Assembly: GCA_039811185.1 (NCBI GenBank) | Contig: JBDHYF010000001.1 | Span: 248,001 to 312,000, forward strand | DNA length: 64,000 nucleotides | From: JAEZDR01 sp039811185 | GTDB lineage: Bacteria > Bacteroidota > Bacteroidia > Chitinophagales > Chitinophagaceae | Reading direction: 5' to 3' | Shown here: positions 42,087-50,556 of the stretch, one piece after another | Numbering within the stretch: the stretch's first letter is position 1 | How the letters are laid out: the number at the start of each line of letters is the position of its first letter | Translations under genes and position numbers: made by a program | Notes under the pieces: generated by a model | The model's database searches: none | The model's input: the letters and a program-made list of their open reading frames with translations, nothing else | Told to the model about the DNA's origin: nothing

Positions 42087-43769
42087 CTAAAAATCGAATT
42101 CGCGCCGCTGAATATTCATTCTTACACCGATGGAGTAAGTGGTGGCATTTTGATTTGGCAGGCCACTCACATTATATTGCCGCGTGTTAACAGAGCCATC
42201 GATAAAAAGATTTTCAATGATTTCGTACGACACATTTAGAGCTGCGTACAATGCGTTTACAGGCACGCCGGTTCCGATAAAAAAGCCATAATCACGCGGG
42301 CGGGTTTTATAATCGAGGAAGATGTTTGACCCAAAGTTTTTACCGGCCGAATCGAGCCCTTGTTTATACGTAATCACTTTTGCGTTAAAATACCAACGGG
42401 GATGTGGCTGATAGTTTGCCTGGAAGATAAATTCGCGGAATCCGGCGCCTAAAGGATGGGCAAACGGCTGGTTGTAATGCGTATAAGTGGTTGCACTGTC
42501 GCGGTGCGTATAGGCAAACGGACGCACGATGTTCATCTCTGCCAAAAGATCTAAATTCTTCAACCCAAAGGCATCAATGTATTTTCCGCCAAGCTGAAAG
42601 CCGTGTTTGTTTACCCAGGCGCCTTTTGAGTAATTTCTGATTTGATTAATATGAAACTCCGTTATCAGCAACTGGCCGTACAACTGAAACCGGTTTTTAA
42701 TATTCGATTTAAAATCAAGACCCACGGTTGCCTTATCCGCACTTCCATTATTACTTTCTATTGCCCTGTAAAAGATAATGGGGTTTGCATAGCTGATGTC
42801 GAATCCGCGACCTGGTCTGTAAAACATAATATTTTCGAACAAGCCTATATTGAGCCATTTTGTGGGCTGAATGCTGAGGTGGTGCATCACCGTATATTTC
42901 TTTGGAAGCAGGTTGTCGCCGGGGTTGTTTTTAAAAGGCGCCACAAGCTCCGCAAAAATGTTCTGATACTTTAATTTCCAGATGCGCGTGTCGATCTTTA
43001 AATATAGATAGGGCGCGCTGTAATCGCTTAAAAATAGGCTGCGATACCCGTTTCCGATAAAGAGTTTGTCGTAAGCAAACGTGATGTCGATATGCTTTCC
43101 GGCATTAAAATTAATTCCGCCTCTTACATCAAAATAGTCAACCGCATCAGATTTAAATTTCTTGTACATCGCCGTTCCGGGAACCGCGTGCCGCGCCGCA
43201 ATTTCTGCGCGCACATAATCGCCATAACGCTCCTGATTATCGGAAATATAGCTGTAAAATCCTACCCTTTTATCAATATTTCCTCTAACATAAATGCCTC
43301 TTGTGTTCTGAAATACCGACGTGCCATCGCTCGACTTTCCAAGTTGAAAGTTTACAACAGGGTTAACCGACAAAAAAAACTCATCGGTCTTTACCGAATA
43401 TAGATGCGCCTGATTTTTATAGAAGTGTTCGAACAATGGCTCGTTTGTTCTGAAAAGGCCGGCGTTACGGCTTGTCCATTCAACATTAGCGAGAAAAGCG
43501 CTTCGCAAATTCGCTCTGTCAACAGCCGACAGATGAAGCTTGGTTGAACCGGATTTATCGAGTGAGTCGATATAGTCTAAGCGCTCGGTTATTTGGCGTC
43601 GGTTGTAAGGTTTTGTAGTGGTAAAGCCTAAAACCGAGTCGTTTCCGAGTTTAATATCGAGGCGGTTTAATAACTGATACTGTTTGTTGTGAAGAGGTAG
43701 CGGATCGGCTTGTGCAAAAACAGCATTCGAACAACAAAAAAGGGCAGCAGCCAGCAGAGATTTTTTCAT
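42087..43769 (-). CDS. Outer-membrane beta-barrel protein, Wzi (capsule assembly)-like
   Basis: A 560-residue protein with a Sec signal peptide (MKKSLLAAALFCCSNAVFAQA). The mature protein is rich in alternating aromatic/hydrophobic strands and ends in a terminal aromatic (REFDF), as outer-membrane barrels do. Segments such as FDISYANPIIFYRAIE and RGIYVRGNIDKRVGFYSYISD match my recollection of the Bacteroidota capsule-assembly Wzi-like family, some annotated as gliding protein RemB. A role in surface polysaccharide attachment is inferred. It is divergent from pyrC with 29 bases between starts. Confidence 0.75.
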   Translation of the reverse strand: MKKSLLAAALFCCSNAVFAQADPLPLHNKQYQLLNRLDIKLGNDSVLGFTTTKPYNRRQITERLDYIDSLDKSGSTKLHLSAVDRANLRSAFLANVEWTSRNAGLFRTNEPLFEHFYKNQAHLYSVKTDEFFLSVNPVVNFQLGKSSDGTSVFQNTRGIYVRGNIDKRVGFYSYISDNQERYGDYVRAEIAARHAVPGTAMYKKFKSDAVDYFDVRGGINFNAGKHIDITFAYDKLFIGNGYRSLFLSDYSAPYLYLKIDTRIWKLKYQNIFAELVAPFKNNPGDNLLPKKYTVMHHLSIQPTKWLNIGLFENIMFYRPGRGFDISYANPIIFYRAIESNNGSADKATVGLDFKSNIKNRFQLYGQLLITEFHINQIRNYSKGAWVNKHGFQLGGKYIDAFGLKNLDLLAEMNIVRPFAYTHRDSATTYTHYNQPFAHPLGAGFREFIFQANYQPHPRWYFNAKVITYKQGLDSAGKNFGSNIFLDYKTRPRDYGFFIGTGVPVNALYAALNVSYEIIENLFIDGSVNTRQYNVSGLPNQNATTYSIGVRMNIQRREFDF

Positions 43770-43798
43770 TTAAGCATGTTTATTACCTTGCAAAAGCG

Positions 43799-45142
43799 AT
43801 GGCAGATAAATACATCATCAAAGATACAAGGATAGTTAACGAAGGTAAAACTATAGAAGGTGACTTATATATTAATGAAGGAAGAATAGAAAAATTTGGC
43901 GGACAGCTCTCTGGTCCTCCAAACGCCCGAGAGATAAACGGGCACGGCAAAGTTCTGATTCCCGGCGTCATTGATGATCAGGTACACTTTCGCGAACCGG
44001 GCCTGACTCATAAAGCAACTATTTATTCCGAAGCAAAAGCCGCCGTTGCAGGAGGTACAACCAGCTTTATGGAAATGCCCAACACCATTCCGCCGGCTCT
44101 TACACTCGATTTACTCGAAGAAAAATACGCCCTCGCAAAGCAGCATTCATTAGCCAATTATTCTTTTTATCTCGGTGCCTCCAACAACAATGTTGAACAG
44201 ATACTGAAAGCCAACAAGCACAAAAACAATATTTGCGGCATCAAAATATTTATGGGTTCCTCTACGGGCAACCTGCTCGTAAACAACCCGCTTAGCCTGG
44301 ACAGGATTTTCAGCGAATCGGAAATGTTGATTGCAACCCATTGCGAAGAAGAAGCCATCATCAAACAAAACTATCAGCAGCTAAAAGCAGAGAAAGGCGC
44401 GCTGCTTCCTTCCGACCATCCGCTTATCCGTAGTGCTGAAGCTTGTTTTGAAAGTTCGTTCAAAGCCATACAATATGCTTCGAAACACAACAGCCGCCTG
44501 CACATCCTGCACATTTCAACAGAAAAAGAAATTCAGCTTTTCGGCAACATCATTCCACTTGAAGAAAAACGCATCACGGCTGAAGTTTGCGTGCACCATC
44601 TTCATTTTACTTCGGATGACTATGCTGAAAAAGGAAATTTAATTAAGTGTAATCCGGCCATCAAATCGCCCAATAACAGAGTAGCACTGTGGCAGGCGTT
44701 ACTCAGCGACCGGTTAGATGTAATTGCAACCGACCACGCACCACATCTTTATAACGAAAAAAACGGAAGTTATGAAGATGCGCATGCCGGACTGCCGCTT
44801 GTGCAGCATTCGCTCCAACTCATGCTTCATTATGTGCAGCAAAAACAAATCAGCATAGAAGATGTGGTAAGGAAAATGTGCCACGCCCCGGCGGTTTGTT
44901 TTCAGGTGAAGGAAAGAGGGTTTATCCGCGAAGGATATAAGGCCGACGTTGTTTTAGTAAATCTTGATGCACCGGTGGTGGTAGCAAAAAGCAATCTGTT
45001 ATATTGCTGTAAATGGAGTCCGCTTGAAGGCACAACTTTTAATAGCCGCATAGAGCAAACTTTTGTAAACGGCAATCTTGTTTATGAAAACGGACGCTTT
45101 AATGAATCTGTAAAAGGGGAGAGGCTGATGTTTAACCGTTAA
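43799..45142 (+). CDS. pyrC: Dihydroorotase
   Basis: Cytoplasmic amidohydrolase that cyclises carbamoyl aspartate to dihydroorotate. The 447-residue protein has the carboxylated Lys149 in GIKIFMGSSTG, metal-ligand His residues in IATHCEEEA and LHILHIST, and the catalytic Asp in VIATDHAPH. The first HxH metal motif reads QVH at residues 61-63 (VIDDQVHFREPG) instead of HVH; as I recall, other Bacteroidota dihydroorotases share this Gln. The ORF begins 29 codons earlier, overlapping the divergent Wzi-like gene, but MADKYIIKDTRI is the family start. The MutS-like gene follows after 9 bases. Confidence 0.92.
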   Translation: MADKYIIKDTRIVNEGKTIEGDLYINEGRIEKFGGQLSGPPNAREINGHGKVLIPGVIDDQVHFREPGLTHKATIYSEAKAAVAGGTTSFMEMPNTIPPALTLDLLEEKYALAKQHSLANYSFYLGASNNNVEQILKANKHKNNICGIKIFMGSSTGNLLVNNPLSLDRIFSESEMLIATHCEEEAIIKQNYQQLKAEKGALLPSDHPLIRSAEACFESSFKAIQYASKHNSRLHILHISTEKEIQLFGNIIPLEEKRITAEVCVHHLHFTSDDYAEKGNLIKCNPAIKSPNNRVALWQALLSDRLDVIATDHAPHLYNEKNGSYEDAHAGLPLVQHSLQLMLHYVQQKQISIEDVVRKMCHAPAVCFQVKERGFIREGYKADVVLVNLDAPVVVAKSNLLYCCKWSPLEGTTFNSRIEQTFVNGNLVYENGRFNESVKGERLMFNR

Positions 45143-45151
45143 ACCGTTCGT

Positions 45152-46468
45152 ATGCAAACCGATAATACTACGCTTGCCGATTTGTCGGTATTTACTTCTG
45201 ACGACAGTTTTTCAATTTTTGAAAAACTCAACTTTACAATAACGGCAGGCGGAAAAGAATGGCTGAAAATTTTTTTGAAACGACGGCTTTCTGCCATCGA
45301 AGAAATCGAAGGCGTTCAACAAACCATCGCAGCAATTATGCAGGTGGAGTCGCCATTAATCAGTCGTATCAACAACGGAACTTTAATGGTGGTAGAGAAG
45401 TTTTTTTCTTCCTCTTTTGCTGAGCTTCCGCAAAGGCCCAACGCCTTCAGCGGCAGGCTTTACAAAGTTTTTGCGGCTCAGGATTTTTCGTTGTTGAAGT
45501 ATTCGGTTCAGCACTTTGTGCGGTTTATAAAAGGGATTTCTAAAATCATCCGTTTGCTTGGCCCGCAGGATGGGGTGAAGGAGCTGCGCGTATTGATAAA
45601 TCGCATACAGCAGTTAACAGAATCGGAATTGTTTCAGTTTGCACTCAGCTGTAAAAATGAAAAGCAAATTTCAGTACCGAAAATACTTTGGGCTGCACGA
45701 CAAATGAAATACCATCATAAAGCCGATGTGTTTGAACTGATAGAACTTTTTTATAAGATAGATGCCTACAACAGCGTTGCAACGGCAGCTAAAAAGCTTA
45801 CGCTTAGCTTCCCGGTTTTTACGGGAGGCAGCCGGCCTGTTTTGAAAGCCGAAAAATTGATTCATCTGTTGCTGGAGCAGCCGGTAAGTTATGATGTTGA
45901 ACTGGGCGCGGAAAAGAATTTCCTGTTTCTCACCGGTGCAAACATGGCCGGAAAAAGCACGTTTATTAAAGCCGTTGGTGTAGCTGTTTATCTTGCCCAC
46001 GCAGGCTTTCCTGTGCCGGCAAAGAGCTTAACCCTGAATCTGCAACAGGGCCTTCTTACCAACATTAATACGCAGGATAATATTGCCAAAGGAGAAAGTT
46101 ATTTTTATAATGAGGTGCAGCGCATTAAAAAAACAATTGAAAAAATTTCTGACGGAACAAACTGGTTTATTTTAATCGACGAATTGTTTAAAGGCACCAA
46201 CGTTGAGGATGCAATGAAGTGCAGCCTCGCGGTAATTGAAGGCATCCGTAAAATTGATAAAGCGCTCTTTATTGTATCTACGCATTTGTACGAGCTGAGC
46301 GAAAGCTTGCGTATCTATCCCAATATTGAATTCAAATTTTTTGAAACCCGCGTCGACAATGAAAAACTGATTTTTAATTACCAGTTGCAAAACGGTGTGA
46401 GCAACGACAGGCTGGGCTATCTCATTTTAAAACGCGAAGGCGTTATTGACCTGCTTCAAAAAATATAA
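45152..46468 (+). CDS. Short MutS-like ATPase (MutS core/ATPase domains only)
   Basis: A 438-residue protein with the ABC-type ATPase domain of MutS: Walker A TGANMAGKST (residues 261-270), a Walker B LIDELFKGTN (341-350) and the following dimer-interface segment. The N-terminal 240 residues look like the helical lever/core domain. The mismatch-recognition domain with its Phe-x-Glu motif is absent, so it is not a canonical MutS and mismatch binding is unlikely. There is no Smr nuclease domain. Such MutS-related proteins are frequent in Bacteroidota and uncharacterised. It is 9 bases downstream of pyrC. Confidence 0.88.
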   Translation: MQTDNTTLADLSVFTSDDSFSIFEKLNFTITAGGKEWLKIFLKRRLSAIEEIEGVQQTIAAIMQVESPLISRINNGTLMVVEKFFSSSFAELPQRPNAFSGRLYKVFAAQDFSLLKYSVQHFVRFIKGISKIIRLLGPQDGVKELRVLINRIQQLTESELFQFALSCKNEKQISVPKILWAARQMKYHHKADVFELIELFYKIDAYNSVATAAKKLTLSFPVFTGGSRPVLKAEKLIHLLLEQPVSYDVELGAEKNFLFLTGANMAGKSTFIKAVGVAVYLAHAGFPVPAKSLTLNLQQGLLTNINTQDNIAKGESYFYNEVQRIKKTIEKISDGTNWFILIDELFKGTNVEDAMKCSLAVIEGIRKIDKALFIVSTHLYELSESLRIYPNIEFKFFETRVDNEKLIFNYQLQNGVSNDRLGYLILKREGVIDLLQKI

Positions 46469-46472
46469 ATCG

Positions 46473-47177
46473 TTAGCACGAAAATTTGTATCCAATGCCG
46501 CGGATGGAATGGAAAAATAGTGGGTGGCGGCTGTCGCGTTCGAAAAATTTTCTATAAGTGAGGATGAAATTATCAATTGTTCTTGTTGTGGGATAAACAT
46601 TATAGCCCCACACAAGCTGCAAAATCCGCTCACGGGCAACCACTTCATTTTTGTTTTCGATGAGTAGTTTCAGCAGCATCGCTTCTTTCTTACTTAACTC
46701 CACCCTTTTGCCGTCCCAGGTAGATGCTGTGTGCGATTTGAAGTCAATTTTATTGCCGCCAAATTCAAAATTATCGAGCACACTTTCTTTATCGTGTAGC
46801 TTTTTGTTTTTCTCAATCAGCTTCTCCACCCTTATCAGCAGCTCTTCCAGATTAAAGGGTTTCGACAAATAATCGTCTGCCCCTTTCTTCAGCCCCAACA
46901 CCCGATCGGCGCCGGTATTTTTTGCACTCAACATTAATATTGGAACATCGTTGTTTTTTATGCGCACGGTTTCGGCTATAGTGATGCCGTCTACACCCGG
47001 CAACATAATGTCTAAAATCAGGAGGTCGAAATACTCGTTCTCAACGGCCTTCAAAGCGTCGTTTCCAGTGAATGCCGACGTTACCGAATAGTCTTCCATC
47101 TCCAGATTCATCTTAATGGTTTCATGAAGATGTTCTTCATCCTCCACCAGCAGAATGTTTCCGTTATCGCCCTTCAT
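46473..47177 (-). CDS. OmpR/PhoB-family response regulator
   Basis: A 234-residue two-domain regulator. The receiver domain (residues 5-120) has the phospho-acceptor Asp56 in LLILDIMLPGVDG and Lys in YLSKPFNLEELL. The C-terminal winged helix (about 140-232) ends with RTIDNFILTYRKFFE and IRGIGYKF. No kinase is adjacent. It starts one base after the FAH-family gene and is convergent with the MutS-like gene, 4 bases apart. Confidence 0.94.
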   Translation of the reverse strand: MKGDNGNILLVEDEEHLHETIKMNLEMEDYSVTSAFTGNDALKAVENEYFDLLILDIMLPGVDGITIAETVRIKNNDVPILMLSAKNTGADRVLGLKKGADDYLSKPFNLEELLIRVEKLIEKNKKLHDKESVLDNFEFGGNKIDFKSHTASTWDGKRVELSKKEAMLLKLLIENKNEVVARERILQLVWGYNVYPTTRTIDNFILTYRKFFERDSRHPLFFHSIRGIGYKFSC

Positions 47178-47178
47178 T

Positions 47179-48189
47179 TCAAAGGTTTTTCTTGCGCTCT
47201 AAAATACTGAAATCGCTTTCGTCTTTCACAATTGAGTTGGTTAAAACACCCAGTCCTTCAATCTCCATTTCAACCAAATCGCCTTCCTGCAACCATTGGT
47301 CAACGTGCTCCGGATTGTTCAGCCGGCCGGTTCCATTCAGCTCAAGAAAACAGCCGGTACCAACAGTTCCGCTGCCAATTACATCGCCGGGAAACATCGT
47401 TACGCCATACGAACAGCGTTCAATTATTTCAGCGAATGTCCAGTCCATATCAGCGAGGTTTCCCTCACTCACCTGCACACCGTTTACCTTACAATTCATT
47501 TTTAAATTCCATGCTTTTCCGGTATGGCCCTCCTTGCAGGGCACTTCAAAAGGCTGCAACTCATCGAGCGTAACCAGCCAGGGGCCGATTACGGTGGCAA
47601 AATCTTTTCCTTTTGCAGGGCCGAGATTCAGCAACATTTCTTCCATTTGCAGTTGCCGGGCGCTCATGTCGTTCATTATCATTAAGCCGCCAATATATTC
47701 ATCTGCTTCCTCGGCTTTAATGTTACGTCCATGCTTACATATTACCACCGCTGCTTCAAGTTCAAAATCCAGTTTATGTAAGTGATCCGGCATTACCTCC
47801 ACACTTCCGGGGCCTTGTATTCCGTGGTGGTTGGTGAAGTAAAAGATGGGATATTGATCGAACTCGGGAATCATGTCCACTTTCCGGTTGCGCCTCGCCG
47901 CCGCCACATGCTGGCGAAATGCGTATCCATCGCGGCAGCTCGTTGGAAAAGGAACAGGCGCCAACAGGTTTACCGACTCCGGAGCAACGCCTGTGTGTAA
48001 GCCCAGCCTTCCTTCTTTGATCGACTTTTCGCAGGCCAGCGCAACCGGATAATTGTCGTCCCAATATTGTAAAAACATCGACATGCTCGAAGGCAGGTCG
48101 GGATGCAGCGCATCGAGGTTATAAAATTTATCGTTTACGAGCATGGCAAGCTGATCGTGCCCTTCTATCAAATACGAAACAAGCTTCAT
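47179..48189 (-). CDS. Fumarylacetoacetate hydrolase family protein
   Basis: A 336-residue FAH-fold enzyme. Metal and substrate motifs are visible: DFELEAAVVICKHGRN, MIMNDMSARQLQMEEM, KGKDFATVIGPWLVT and GDVIGSGTVGTGCFLELNG. The sequence has the two-segment layout of true fumarylacetoacetases (tyrosine and homogentisate degradation), but other FAH enzymes hydrolyse related diketo acids and no tyrosine catabolic gene is nearby, so the substrate is not assigned. It is followed one base later by the response regulator gene. Confidence 0.88.
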   Translation of the reverse strand: MKLVSYLIEGHDQLAMLVNDKFYNLDALHPDLPSSMSMFLQYWDDNYPVALACEKSIKEGRLGLHTGVAPESVNLLAPVPFPTSCRDGYAFRQHVAAARRNRKVDMIPEFDQYPIFYFTNHHGIQGPGSVEVMPDHLHKLDFELEAAVVICKHGRNIKAEEADEYIGGLMIMNDMSARQLQMEEMLLNLGPAKGKDFATVIGPWLVTLDELQPFEVPCKEGHTGKAWNLKMNCKVNGVQVSEGNLADMDWTFAEIIERCSYGVTMFPGDVIGSGTVGTGCFLELNGTGRLNNPEHVDQWLQEGDLVEMEIEGLGVLTNSIVKDESDFSILERKKNL

Positions 48190-48232
48190 GATATTTTTTT
48201 AAGTCAGCAAATTTATAACTTTTGCATCACCG

Positions 48233-48700
48233 CTATTGGGCCTTGACTGCAGCGGTAATTTCCGATGCGTGCACTTTTGCTTTCGGCTTCGCTATGATAG
48301 CTTCAATCTTACCTTTTCCGTTTATGATAAAAGTGGTTCGGTGAATCCCTTCGAACGTGCGGCCCATAAATTTCTTTTCGCCCCAAACACCGTAGGCATC
48401 GGCAATTGCGTGATCTGAATCTACAATCAGCGGAAACGGAAGCGCATTTTTTGAAGCAAATTTTTGATGGGAAGCAGCGTCGTCGGTGCTAACGCCAATC
48501 ACCGCAATCCCTTGCTGCATCAGCATTTCGTAATTGTCGCGAAGGTTACAGGCCTGTTCGGTGCAGGTGGGTGTACTATCGCGCGGATAAAAATAGAGCG
48601 CAAGCGTTTTGCCTTTGTAGTCCTTTAACGCATGCGTAAGGCCGTTTTGGTCTTTGCCTGAAAAGGCCGGCGCTTTATCGCCTTTTTTTAGATGGAACAT
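48233..48700 (-). CDS. bcp: Peroxiredoxin, BCP/PrxQ type
   Basis: A 155-residue thiol peroxidase that reduces hydroperoxides. The peroxidatic Cys46 and resolving Cys51 lie in STPTCTEQACNLRD, the atypical two-Cys spacing of the BCP/PrxQ class, and the C-terminal AIIAKPKAKVHA segment is typical. The ATG giving MFHLKKGDKAPAF is chosen; the ORF extends 30 codons further into the M23 gene in another frame. Even so, it overlaps the end of the M23 peptidase gene by 26 bases, so translation may be coupled. Confidence 0.93.
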   Translation of the reverse strand: MFHLKKGDKAPAFSGKDQNGLTHALKDYKGKTLALYFYPRDSTPTCTEQACNLRDNYEMLMQQGIAVIGVSTDDAASHQKFASKNALPFPLIVDSDHAIADAYGVWGEKKFMGRTFEGIHRTTFIINGKGKIEAIIAKPKAKVHASEITAAVKAQ

Positions 48701-50426
48701 TTTTCTTTTTTTTCGGTGAGGTTGTTTTTTTAGCAGGAAGGTGATGTACACGCACAAATTCCGTTGTTGCCGTGCGGATGTTCCCGGCAACGTCTTCTGC
48801 TGTAATCGTTAATACATGCGGCCCAGGCTCGCAGTGCGCATCGAAAACGTAAGTGTACCGGTGGCCTTGTGGAATAAATTTTACCCAACGCCCGTCCACT
48901 TCTCCACGAACATACTTCAATTTTCCGAAGTCGTCTGTTACTACGGCCGCAATGCTTTTAGCTTGTTTGCTTCCGGCGGCGGGCAGCGATATTTTTGGCG
49001 GCACGGTGTCTTCGGCTACATACACTTTCCCAAATTTATTAAAGTGCCCGGTGTACCATCCGCCTTCAAACTGAGGCTTAATGGTGCTTTTTTCATTTTT
49101 TAATCCGGTAAAAATCATGATTGTCCTGTCGGCATTTGCCGTCTTATTGGCTTTTATCTTCAGCGTATATGCGCTGTGAACCGGAATTGATGCGTCGCCC
49201 ACACGCCAAGTGGGTGACACTGCCTGTTTATCACTTCCATTTTCTGCCTCCAATGCCAAAGCGGCCGTATCATAAACAGAAGGCGGTTGCAGCAGCAGTT
49301 CTGCGCCCGCAGCAGTGATCCGCGCCGGCCGGTTGGGACTGATAAAATTATTGCTATAAGCAGGTGCAGACGGTGCGCCGGTGTATTGAATGTTGAACCG
49401 CTGCGTTTTTTTGTTGCCCGCAATGTCTGCAACAATAACCTCTATTGAATGCACTTTACCATCGCTGATATTGATTGTTCCGTCCGACGGATTTTGTGTG
49501 TAGGCGGCGTGCAAATTTCCCGGCAGCCGGCTCAAATGCTGAATTTTACTGCCTCTCAGCGCCCATTCTTTATAATCGATACCGGCGTTTACATACCGCG
49601 TTTCTGGAAAAGGAAACCTGTCGAAGGCAATGCTAAACACTTCGGCATTATTATGAAAAACCGATGCTGCATAAAAGCCCATCATAAAACCGGAGCTGTT
49701 GTTTCTGTCTTCGGCCCGAATGGCCAAGCGCACCGTCGGGCTGTTTACCTTCAGCAGGCCATTCATTACGGTAACCTTTCGCGGTGTTTGAAAATAGGTA
49801 GAACGGCTTCCGTCGTAAACATATACACCGTACACCGAAGGCGGTATTTTATCGGTAACCGCAATGCCTGCAAGCTGAGGGTTTACACTGCGTCCGGTTT
49901 TGGTTTCCCGTATTTCAAAATGAAGATGAGGGCCGGCAGAAGCCCCCGTGTTACCGCTTAAAGCAATCTGCTGATTTTTGCGCACACGAAATTCATCCGC
50001 TTTAAAATACACATCCGCTTCCCAGCTTTCGTTACGGTATTGCCATTCATCAATATGCTGCTCCAGCTCATCGTAAAAAGAATTCAGATGTGCATACAAA
50101 GAGGTATAGCCGTTGGGGTGCTGAATGTAAATCACCTTTCCGTACCCTTGATTACTGATGCCGACACGGCTTACAAAACCATCTTCAACCGCATACACAG
50201 GAATGTTTTCACGCTGTTGCGTACGGATATCTAAACCCATGTGATAATGATCTTTTCTAACCTCGCAAAAATTTGCAGATAAGGATAACGGAATGCGCAA
50301 GGGCGCCACAAACTGTGGGTTAGAAACGGGGTCAGGTATGGAATCCTTTCCGGCCGTTTCAGTCATTTTTGCTGATAGGTTGCCGCCGGAAAACCACCAC
50401 ATACAAAACCAAATAATAAACTTCAT
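48675..50426 (-). CDS. M23-family metallopeptidase
   Basis: A 583-residue exported protein with a LytM/M23 domain near the N-terminus. After a signal peptide (MKFIIWFCMWWFSGGNLSA), zinc-site residues are His62 and Asp66 in HMGLDIRT and His167 and His169 in GPHLHFEIRE, so the site looks complete. The remaining 400 residues are beta-rich, probably Ig-like, and the end is very basic (KKTTSPKKKKNVPSKKRR). Such proteins cut peptidoglycan peptides or recruit amidases. Several ATGs are clustered; the third gives the best signal peptide. It overlaps bcp. Confidence 0.9.
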   Translation of the reverse strand: MKFIIWFCMWWFSGGNLSAKMTETAGKDSIPDPVSNPQFVAPLRIPLSLSANFCEVRKDHYHMGLDIRTQQRENIPVYAVEDGFVSRVGISNQGYGKVIYIQHPNGYTSLYAHLNSFYDELEQHIDEWQYRNESWEADVYFKADEFRVRKNQQIALSGNTGASAGPHLHFEIRETKTGRSVNPQLAGIAVTDKIPPSVYGVYVYDGSRSTYFQTPRKVTVMNGLLKVNSPTVRLAIRAEDRNNSSGFMMGFYAASVFHNNAEVFSIAFDRFPFPETRYVNAGIDYKEWALRGSKIQHLSRLPGNLHAAYTQNPSDGTINISDGKVHSIEVIVADIAGNKKTQRFNIQYTGAPSAPAYSNNFISPNRPARITAAGAELLLQPPSVYDTAALALEAENGSDKQAVSPTWRVGDASIPVHSAYTLKIKANKTANADRTIMIFTGLKNEKSTIKPQFEGGWYTGHFNKFGKVYVAEDTVPPKISLPAAGSKQAKSIAAVVTDDFGKLKYVRGEVDGRWVKFIPQGHRYTYVFDAHCEPGPHVLTITAEDVAGNIRTATTEFVRVHHLPAKKTTSPKKKKNVPSKKRR

Positions 50427-50544
50427 ATTCATCATCATTAAAAAGAGTGCTTTTTGCAAAAGCTGTGCGCAATTGCAAAAGGCGGATAGTAAAACATTTT
50501 TTCCTTAATTATTGAAAAAGTTATGGCAATGCGGATCATCCTTT

Positions 50545-50552
50545 TAATTTTG
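50545..50552 (+). promoter_or_regulatory. -7 promoter element directly before carB
   Basis: TAATTTTG matches TAnnTTTG exactly and ends 4 bases before the ATG. A TATG lies 19 bases upstream as a three-of-four match to the -33 TTTG. Transcription would start at or next to the start codon, giving a leaderless message. Confidence 0.55.
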
Positions 50553-50556
50553 CGCC

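Noticed and set aside
50481..50490. GGCGGATAGT before carB, similar to the RNA 3' arm
   Set aside because: Only about eight bases match and there is no partner arm; likely coincidence.
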